This document shows, piece by piece, positions 57,255 to 64,000 of a stretch of 64,000 nt of DNA; positions within the stretch are counted from its first letter, which is position 1, and every line of letters starts with the position of its first letter. A program made the translations under genes and the position numbers. The stretch is from Pollenia angustigena (lineage: Eukaryota; Arthropoda; Insecta; Diptera; Polleniidae): the NCBI GenBank assembly GCA_930367215.1, contig OV884056.1:89043285-89107284 (forward strand), in the 5' to 3' direction. Below the pieces are notes generated by a model. It did no database searches and was not told the origin of the DNA. It saw only the letters and a list, made by a program, of their open reading frames with translations.

Positions 57255-57850
57255 GTTATATTAAAGCTGGGATAAAACAGAAAGAAAAAAAGTATCTTTT
57301 CCTAACGGAAAAAGTATCAAAAAAGTGGCAAGAATCACAAAAAGTACCACATTTGGGTGCATTTTGTAAAAGTGGCCAAATAGTATCCAAGCAGTCGAAA
57401 AAGTGGCAAAAAGCCACTTTAGTGGCACCAACGGTAACGCTGACCATCAGTACCACGTGAAGTTTTGCAAACATTAAAAACAAAAAATATTGTCTTTTTT
57501 AACTGTTAAGTTTAATAAAAAAAATGGAAATAAATGAGGTATGTTAATACCTACATAACTTTATTTATTTAGATCATTTAGATTTTTTTTTTATTTAAAA
57601 ATATTTAAAAGTGAAATTTATTGGCAATAATATTTACTTGTACCTATATGAAAAAATATTTAGGCTAAATTACACAAAAAAAATTCTTATTATCTAGTCT
57701 TAAGAAATAAATTTTTGTCTAATTTTTTGGTAATTACACAAATTTCAGCTTTACTACAAGTACCACATGAAGTGACCATAATTTTATAGGTACTTCTTTT
57801 TCGTTGTACCCATTTTTATATGTTCCTTTTTTTCGGAACATATTTCATCT
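57255..57850. repeat. Iteron-bearing repeat (AAAAAGTGGCA / AAAAGTACCAC)
   Basis: Variants of AAAAAGTGGCAAAAA and AGTACCACATTTGG are clustered at 57290-57460 and again at 57755-57830. Confidence 0.4.
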
Positions 57851-58254
57851 TCGGCTGCTGTATGTTAGTATTTATAAAAACAACAATCACTTCTCTTCAC
57901 TTTTTGCGCGTTAAGCAAGAGAACAAATAAATACTATATTCGACAGCGAGTTTCACATGTGAAGAAAAAAGTTACTCGTTGCAGACCTCTAGTATTTATA
58001 CGCCGATGTTACATAGATGCGCAGAAACAGTCCTTTCAGTCCTTTTCCAGGATTTCTCTCAACATATAAAATCTTCCATTATGCCATTATTTCGGCTCAT
58101 TTTGTTAAAGACTGTTGTGTTACAATCGAAAGTTTCTTCTATTGTCAGGTCATCATCTGACACATCCTGGCAAAACTCAGCACCGAACAAAAAATGTATT
58201 TCCGAATCCCTAGTTTTTGTTTTTGTACTGTATTTTAAAAATGTGTTATAATAC

Positions 58255-58405
58255 TACAAAAAACTTAAAAAATTTGTTACATCGGTTAATCGGTTAATCG
58301 ACTGAAATTAACCGGTTTAATCGTTAATCGAAAATTGCCAATTTTAAATAAACCATCAGTTATTCTGGAAGTAAAAAATCGGTTCACCGATTAACGGTTA
58401 GCCGA
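58255..58405. repeat. Cluster of CGGTTAATCG motifs
   Basis: ATCGGTTAATCGGTTAATCG and inverse forms occur at 58281-58332 and 58378-58403. This is a short palindromic cluster. Confidence 0.5.
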
Positions 58406-58449
58406 ATGTATAAATTAAAAAAAAACACACAATTATGCGCTACGCAATA

Positions 58450-59470
58450 AGACATACAGAGATGCAGTAAAGTAAGTGAACGAACTCCTAACAAGTTTTA
58501 TAAAAAAATAACATTTCAAGTGATACGACATTCCCTTACTACGGAGTAGATTTTTAAGGGAGAGTACTAAAAAATAACTAGATAATGGGTGATTTTTTAA
58601 GAGCTATAGGAAAGTTAAAAAAAAAACACAGTCAATTCAAAAAAGGCATGAAACATTTATTTGAATCGATAGGACGGTCCATATAATTTAATGTTTGAAG
58701 ATTATTTAATGCAAATGTTGACCGTGACTGCGCCTCAAATGGTCCATCTGCTTAGTCCAATTTTGGCATACTCTTTCCAACATTTCGGCCGGTATCTCAT
58801 GAATAAATGCTTCAATGTTGTCTTCCAATGCGTCAATTGAAGCGGGCATGTGTGTTTAGACATGAGCTTTAATATAGCCCCACAAAAATAGTCTAAAGGC
58901 GTTTAATCGCACAATCTAGGCGGCCAATTGACTGGTCCCGAACGTGAAATAAAATGTTCACCGTACTTGCCTCTCAATAAGTCCATTGTTAAGCCTGCTG
59001 TGTGGCATGTGGCACCGTCTTGTTGAAACCACATGTTCTGCAAGTCTCATCTCACGGTAGCGCTCACCATTCACAGTTACGTTACGATTTGCATCATCTT
59101 TGAATAAGTACGGTTCAATGATGCCACCAGCCCATATGACCATAAAATGGAAGAAGCGCGCGATGAACTTTCTTAACAGAGCACGCATTTTGATAACAAA
59201 ATTTAATTATTTGCAAGCGTTGTTCGTTTGTAAGACGATTCATGGTTAAATTATAGACCAAACGTGCGTCAGCTGTTTAAACCAGTCTTGCCAAAAAGAT
59301 AATAGAATAAAACGCTTTTTGTGACAAAAATATATTGCTTCAAAGTGGGAACTTACCGTATAAATTCATGACTTCCGTAAGCGAAACTCTGATTTTACTC
59401 CCTTACAAACCGGCTTCGTTTGAAGCTTAATTTTTTATTGGGGAAAAACTGTGTCTTAACTTTGTAGGTA
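58450..59470. repeat. Repeat family C, copy 2, interrupted by a mariner remnant
   Basis: Left part to about 58580 and right part from about 59305 correspond to 14118-14455. Confidence 0.6.
58583..59243 (-). pseudogene. Mariner remnant with internal deletion
   Basis: From ATG 59243 (minus) it reads MNRLTNEQRLQIIKF, soon followed by a jump to the middle of the transposase (WAGGIIEPYLFKDDANRNVT, VNGERYREM). After that come pieces of the catalytic core in shifted frames (near the CHTA and WP.RSCD regions), and finally a terminal GGGTGATTTTTTAAGAGCTA at 58588. It is a relative of the element at 40419-41729, much older. Confidence 0.75.
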
Positions 59471-59750
59471 GCATGAAAATGTAGTAATTTTCGCTCTCAA
59501 TCGAAATCAAAAGAAGAGCACACCAGGTTTTATGGTGACGTCGGGACTTGAAAGGCCTGTACGATAGTACATCTGGCTCCATAACCAATTAAATCCTTCT
59601 AATATCCTTCTAATAATGCATAGATCGTTGCAAAACTTTAAAGACACAAGAAAGGAAATAATGAAATTCAACTGGAGCCTTTTTGAATCTGTCACTAAAT
59701 ACCAATTACCTATAAAATATATATGTATAATTAATTCTACGTGAATTAAG

Positions 59751-60683
59751 GGGTATAGATGCAAAGACTGCAAAGTCCACTTTTTTCACAAACGTAACTA
59801 ATAATACCTCTTAGGCCCGTTTTCACAACTTACCGATAGCTAAAGGTAAGATTTTATCGGCCGTATAAAAAGTGTTCCATTATAACAACTTTACTTTAAC
59901 CTACCAGGTAGGATTAACCTAAATCTACTTTATCGCTCACTTAAGGTTAAAGTAAAGTTTTAATAATGGAAAACTTTTTAACGGGCCATTTAAAGTCTAC
60001 TTTAAGCTATCGGTAAGTTGTGAAAACGGGCCTTAGTTGTATTTATTTAATGCTTCCAATTAGTGAATATTACATTAACAGAAACACTTTTATCCCATAA
60101 AAAAGTATGTTCAAAAATTAAGAATTGATGCAAAAACGGTAATGTCCATTGGACAGTGTCGTTTTTGCAATGATCACAGTTTGTTAAGCTCTTTTTCTCT
60201 CCACTATTTTCGAAAATGCAGGCTATTTTTTTTAGTTTTTTCCCTTTTTGCTAAACAAAACTAAAAAGAAATTAAAAATATAACAATTTTTTTTTTTATT
60301 GTTCATTTTATAACTTTGTCTCTAGTCGTAATTATGGAGCTAAGTTGTAATGAAGTTCCTCCAAATCAATCAAGAAAAAACTAAGCCTTTGTTGAGTTTA
60401 AGAATTTTATAACTACTGATTTTTGTAAGTACTTGCCAATGCTAAAAAGCAGCAATGTCCATTTGATTAGAACCAACACAGCAATCTCCAATTTTATTAT
60501 TATAATTGCCAGCAAACCGCTATATCGATTTGGTTGAAACTTGCGTCATATCTCCATCATATTCTTATTTACTGAATAGCAGATATACAATACATAAATA
60601 TGAATATACTTTGAGCTAGAGGTTTTTACTATTTATTACGAAAACTATAAATGTGGACTTTGCAGTCTTTGAATCTATACCCC
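59751..60683. mobile_element. Element CC, containing MITE S
   Basis: Ends GGGTATAGATGCAAAGACTG, then CAAAGTCCAC, and the inverse near 60653-60683. About 930 bp, no protein. Confidence 0.7.
59814..60032. mobile_element. MITE S, TTA target duplication
   Basis: 219-bp foldback with ends GGCCCGTTTTCACAACTTAC and the complement, flanked by TTA (59811-59813 and 60033-60035). PIF/Harbinger-like by target. Confidence 0.85.
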
Positions 60684-60878
60684 TCAATTGTTCGATAAAA
60701 ATTGTTTAGATTAATGAGTCGATAATTAAACATCGGAAATATTATTAAAAAAATTTATGAAGCAAACTTAGATTTAACTTAGTTCTATATGTTCACAAAA
60801 GTTTAGTACTTTTATTCTCAAAAATATTACTCGGTACCATTTTAAAATCTAAACTGCCCATCCCTGTTATAAGCTTAA

Positions 60879-60914
60879 TATAAAAGAAGATAATTTCAAT
60901 TGCAACAGTCAGTT
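60879..60914 (+). promoter_or_regulatory. TATA box and initiator of a core promoter
   Basis: TATAAAAG at 60879-60886 and TCAGTT at 60909-60914, with the A at 60911 as likely +1. The TATA box starts 32 bp upstream. The spacing is canonical for insect promoters. It lies 143 bp before a signal-peptide ATG. Confidence 0.75.
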
Positions 60915-61053
60915 GACTGCCTAAAGTCGCACGGGTTCTATTGAAATTCTAAACAATTGAATGCACTTTAGACGGGTTCTATTTTAGTTTTTAACAAATT
61001 TAAAAATTGATAATTATAAATTAAAACAATAAAAAAAAAAAAAAATTGTGAAA

Positions 61054-61121
61054 ATGCAAAGTGTTTTTGTTAAATATTTGATCTTGTTGATTTCAATACA
61101 AACAGTGTTTGGCGAATCTTC
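61054..61121 (+). CDS. First coding exon with signal peptide; gene continues beyond the window
   Basis: The ATG at 61054 opens a 22-codon exon encoding MQSVFVKYLILLISIQTVFG, a clear secretion signal. It ends after one base of the next codon at a strong GTAAGT donor (61122). Phase 1 matches the phase-1 acceptor of the ModSP-like LDLa exon at 10861. I therefore suspect a secreted modular protein of that kind, perhaps a tandem paralog; this is inference, as no downstream exon is visible up to 64000. The promoter is at 60879-60914. Confidence 0.65.
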
Positions 61122-61425
61122 TTGTAAGTTGGGTCCTTTGGTCTTAACAATAAATTAAGATAATTTTCAAATTAAAAACTATTCAAAACTTAAAATTTGG
61201 TCCATAGTCATTTAAATTTCCAATCAGTGATGCCAGGAAAAATTTTTAAAAAATCCGTACATGTTAAAAAAAAATCCTTTTTTCTCTACAACAAAAAAAA
61301 AAATTTCCTACACTTTTCTCTACGTTAAAAATATATTGTTTTTAGTGACAGGCAAATAAATTCATATTTTATTAACATTTTGTACATAATTAATATACAT
61401 AATAAAATTTATTTATTATAAAACT

Positions 61426-61874
61426 AATTATAATATTTTTAATCAGGCTTAAGTTCATCAAATTTAATTTTCCATTAAATTATTTTTATGAAGAAAGGAA
61501 TTTTTACAACATGAAAATTAATTAAAATTCTTATTGATAATTTTTCATTCTTGACTGACCTGAAATTCCTTTCTTCATAAAAATAATTTAATGGAAAATT
61601 AAATTTGATGAACTTAAGCCTGGGGCCAAATTATGCCAGTCTTGATCGAATACTTTTTCGATTCGAAAGCAATTCAATTTCTAATTCTTTCTGTCAATAC
61701 TGAACGGATCGAAATAATTTTGTTGGTGTTGTAAAGCATTTATTTGAGTTTTCAAACACTGAAAAAATAATACCGATTCGTTCAGTATTGACTGAAATAA
61801 AATTGCTTTCGAATCGAAAAAGTATTCGATCACGACTGCCATGATTTGCCCCCTGATTAAAAATATTATAATTT
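61426..61874. repeat. Foldback X, split by MITE Y in its right arm
   Basis: The left arm (61426-61502, with AATCAGGCTTAAGTTCATCA) returns inverted at 61563-61622 and, after MITE Y, at 61853-61874 (CTGATTAAAAATATTATAAT). The arms are nearly perfect. Confidence 0.8.
61623..61852. mobile_element. MITE Y, 3-bp target duplication
   Basis: 230 bp with ends GGGCCAAATTATGCCAGTC and, inverted, GGGGCAAATCATGGCAGTC, flanked by CTG (61620-61622 and 61853-61855). The opposite arm of foldback X shows the target once. ACTTTTTCGATTCGAAAGCA lies in both arms. Confidence 0.8.
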
Positions 61875-62628
61875 GGATTAAAAAAACATAAATAGTTCGA
61901 CAAAATAACCACAATACTAATTATAAAACAAATTATTTCAAAAATAACACTGTGTAAAAAATTTAATTTTTTTTGTTTTTGGCAGAAACGCTTTTATAAA
62001 TTCTTTAATCTATTTAAAGAGCTTAATAGTTTTCAAGAATACTTATTTTAAATAATTGTTTTAATATAGTAAGTATCTAATACTTTGAGGAAACTTGGTA
62101 CCAAATAATTCGAAATCAAATTCGAAATTGTATTGTTTTATTTCTCTTTTTGTTTTTTTTTTTCTTAAATTAATTTCTATGTAGAAATTTCATTCATGTG
62201 AGTGCAAATGCAAATAGCAAAAATAAGAAAATAGTTCGCAAATGCGAACGCGAATATACATCGCCCCCTAATTATATATAAGGGGGTTCGACGAATATTC
62301 AGGGACATGGTTTCAATACATGGATTGCCAGGCTGTTAGGACTCATAGTATCCGAATAGGATTTATTTTAAAAAATAATACATTTGTACTTAAATGCTAT
62401 TGTATATGAAAAAGTTTCATGAGTTTAAATGAAAATTAGAATAATATTAACGTATTTTTAGACAATATTTTGAAAATGAGATATTATTTTGAAATTTCCC
62501 TACATTTGCCTTAAAATAAAAAATCTGTCCTGGTTTCCCTACGCTTGAAATTTTCAAAAAAAAAAAAATCCCTTCAAAGAGGAAAAGTTCCCTACTATTG
62601 GCATCACTCTTTCTAATGTTAAATAGTA
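61875..62628. other. AT-rich stretch, no gene recognised
   Basis: Would be intron of the gene starting at 61054 if its exons lie further right. No exon with a recognisable domain. Confidence 0.35.
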
Positions 62629-63340
62629 AAAAGCCCGACCTTATGATACCCCATACCATAGTGATACCCTACAAAACAATTTTTGCGAGTGTACTATGTC
62701 CCATGATCAATCACGGGCCCGGACCGCCTAAACAATATTATGTTGTCAGGCTAAGATTCATTCTTTGTGTCGAATTTTATTAAGATACCTTCGTCTATAT
62801 GAGATTTTAGGACTGGGCTTTATATGGGATCTAGGGTTAACTTTGGACCCACCAGGACAACATTTTGCAAAGACATAGAAGCTTTCGTAAAAGTTATTGT
62901 CGCCAATTTTAAGGTTTATGCCAACATTTATAAGGAAGTTATGTCATTAAAAGCTATTTTCGGGAGTAGTATTTATATGGAGGCTACGGTCAAATATGGA
63001 GCGGTTCCAAAAAAGATTTGGAAATTTAATCGAAATACCAATATCACAAGATGGTTTTTGGGCACAAAGACCCTATTCCGGAAAGAAGCCTGCATGGGGG
63101 CTATGCGAAATTATAGACCTATTCGCCCCATTAAAAAAAAAACTTGGTCCTTGTGATAATCAAAACCAATGTAAATACCAAATTAGATCAAAAAATGCGA
63201 CCACGCCGGACGGACATAGTTAGATCGACTCAGAAAGTGATTCATAAATATGGGTCTATGCCCAATATTTTAAGGTGTTACAAACATTAGCACAAATTCA
63301 TAATATCCTCTTCAATATTGTGGTGTGGCTGGCTACAATA
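62629..63340 (+). repeat. Repeat family A, copy 4 (diverged)
   Basis: AGCCCGACCTTATGATACCC at the left and ATTGTGGTGTGG at the right; interior units are strongly diverged. The 110-codon frame inside has no domain. Confidence 0.6.
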
Positions 63341-63659
63341 AAGAGCTTGCATAATTTAATTTTAAATACTTCGATTTTATATGAATACCGGTACTGATTT
63401 AACTGGATAACTTGCAAGTTTCAATTTACAATGTTTTATTTAATTAATTGGATTTTTATACGATTATTCAAATAGAATTTAAATATATGCACATAAAATT
63501 GTTATTAATAATAAACAAGTTTTTTTTTTAATTACTATTAATTAAAATAAAATATTTGTAAATTTATTTGTAGCAAGTAATAGCGTTTGTCTGAGGCCAT
63601 AAAATACATTATCCTACACCTTAAACTTCATGGTAGTTGAAAAAACAGTCAATTGGGCA

Positions 63660-63815
63660 CTCGCCCAGCGGTAAAACTCTTACTTCAGGCCTTTTAAGAG
63701 GCCTGCTTAAAAATTGTTTTGATTAAATTACTATTCTTATCTAACTGCTGAAGAATGCCTCATAGAAGGCCTTTGCTGTTTGGTGTAAAAGATAAGATAC
63801 ACCTTCCACACAGTG
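63660..63815. repeat. Repeat E, partial copy, cut by family D
   Basis: CGCCCAGCGGTAAAACTC and GAATGCCTCATAGAAGGCCT as in 48111-48502. Confidence 0.6.
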
Positions 63816-63855
63816 ATGCCAACTTTTTTAGAGCAAAAAGCACTTTAAAATTTAA

Positions 63856-64000
63856 CAAGTTAGAGTGCTATATTCATCTGTGCCGAATCTTTGATACCCT
63901 CCACCGACAGTTCGAATGTTTAAGGAGTAATATCTGTATGATGTTATTATTATCTTAAACTGTGACGATTTGTTATTAATTATGGTTTTAGGTATACTAA
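63856..64000 (-). repeat. Repeat family D, copy 2, running off the right edge
   Basis: Inverse of the right end of copy 1: AAGTTAGAGTGCTATATTCA, GCCGAATCTTTGATACCCTC, CACCGACAGTTCGAATGTTT. Confidence 0.7.

Noticed and set aside
1..64000. CRISPR arrays or bacterial operons
   Set aside because: Iterated motifs here are short, degenerate and in both orientations without unique spacers; introns and transposon types are those of an insect.

Overview
The window is AT-rich eukaryotic DNA, almost certainly from a higher (calyptrate-like) fly. The signs are 50-70 nt introns, a modular serine protease (ModSP)-type immune gene, and transposon families typical of Diptera (mariner, Tc1-like, Ty3/Gypsy with a tRNA-Lys primer site, RTE-like LINE, hAT, many MITEs). 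No prokaryotic, CRISPR or viral-operon structure is present.

Host or host-like genes are sparse. (1) At 1-1479 (minus) lies an uninterrupted, spliced DDE-type transposase-like gene that runs off the left edge. (2) At 10861-19696 (plus) are four exons of a ModSP-like protein: four LDLa repeats, a sushi/CCP module and a trypsin-like domain. Its catalytic His and Ser positions are lost, one small intron is GC-AG, and the last intron is 7.2 kb and full of repeats. (3) At 60879-61121 (plus) are a TATA box, an initiator and a signal-peptide first exon whose splice phase fits the ModSP LDLa exon, possibly the start of a neighbouring paralog that continues outside the window.

Everything else is mobile DNA, often nested. 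2281-4333: decayed Tc1-like element with iterated terminal repeats, interrupted by a 700-bp repeat (family A). 5-10.8 kb: AATT-rich repeats, a 14-nt iteron cluster, hAT-like and TWA-target MITEs. 12.2-19.4 kb (ModSP intron): hAT MITEs, foldbacks and mosaic element G. 20.3-30.75 kb: a 10.4-kb composite hAT insertion holding a MITE that in turn holds a young 6.5-kb Gypsy element. 30.8-33.1 kb: a 704-bp tandem duplication and a 3-bp-TSD MITE. 33.1-36.6 kb: an inverted-repeat element with three nested MITEs. 37.7-39.7 kb: a MITE host with two insertions. 40.4-41.7 kb: nearly intact mariner. 44.2-44.8 kb: 248-bp satellite. 46.0-48.6 kb: nested elements including mosaic element F. 48.7-50.4 kb: tandem-unit repeat D with a tRNA-derived SINE. 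54.2-55.4 kb: RTE-like reverse transcriptase fragment. 55.8-57 kb: hAT transposase remnant. 58.5-63.3 kb: mariner remnant and several MITEs.

The most striking pattern is that many unrelated families carry arrays of a short family-specific motif at or near their ends. Two of them, G (15570-16546) and F (46234-47433), share a GC-rich core and each carries internally an iteron array resembling the other's terminal array. For many insertions, duplicated targets and uninterrupted copies of the host repeat elsewhere in the window fix the boundaries exactly. All assignments rest on reading the sequence; no database search was run.
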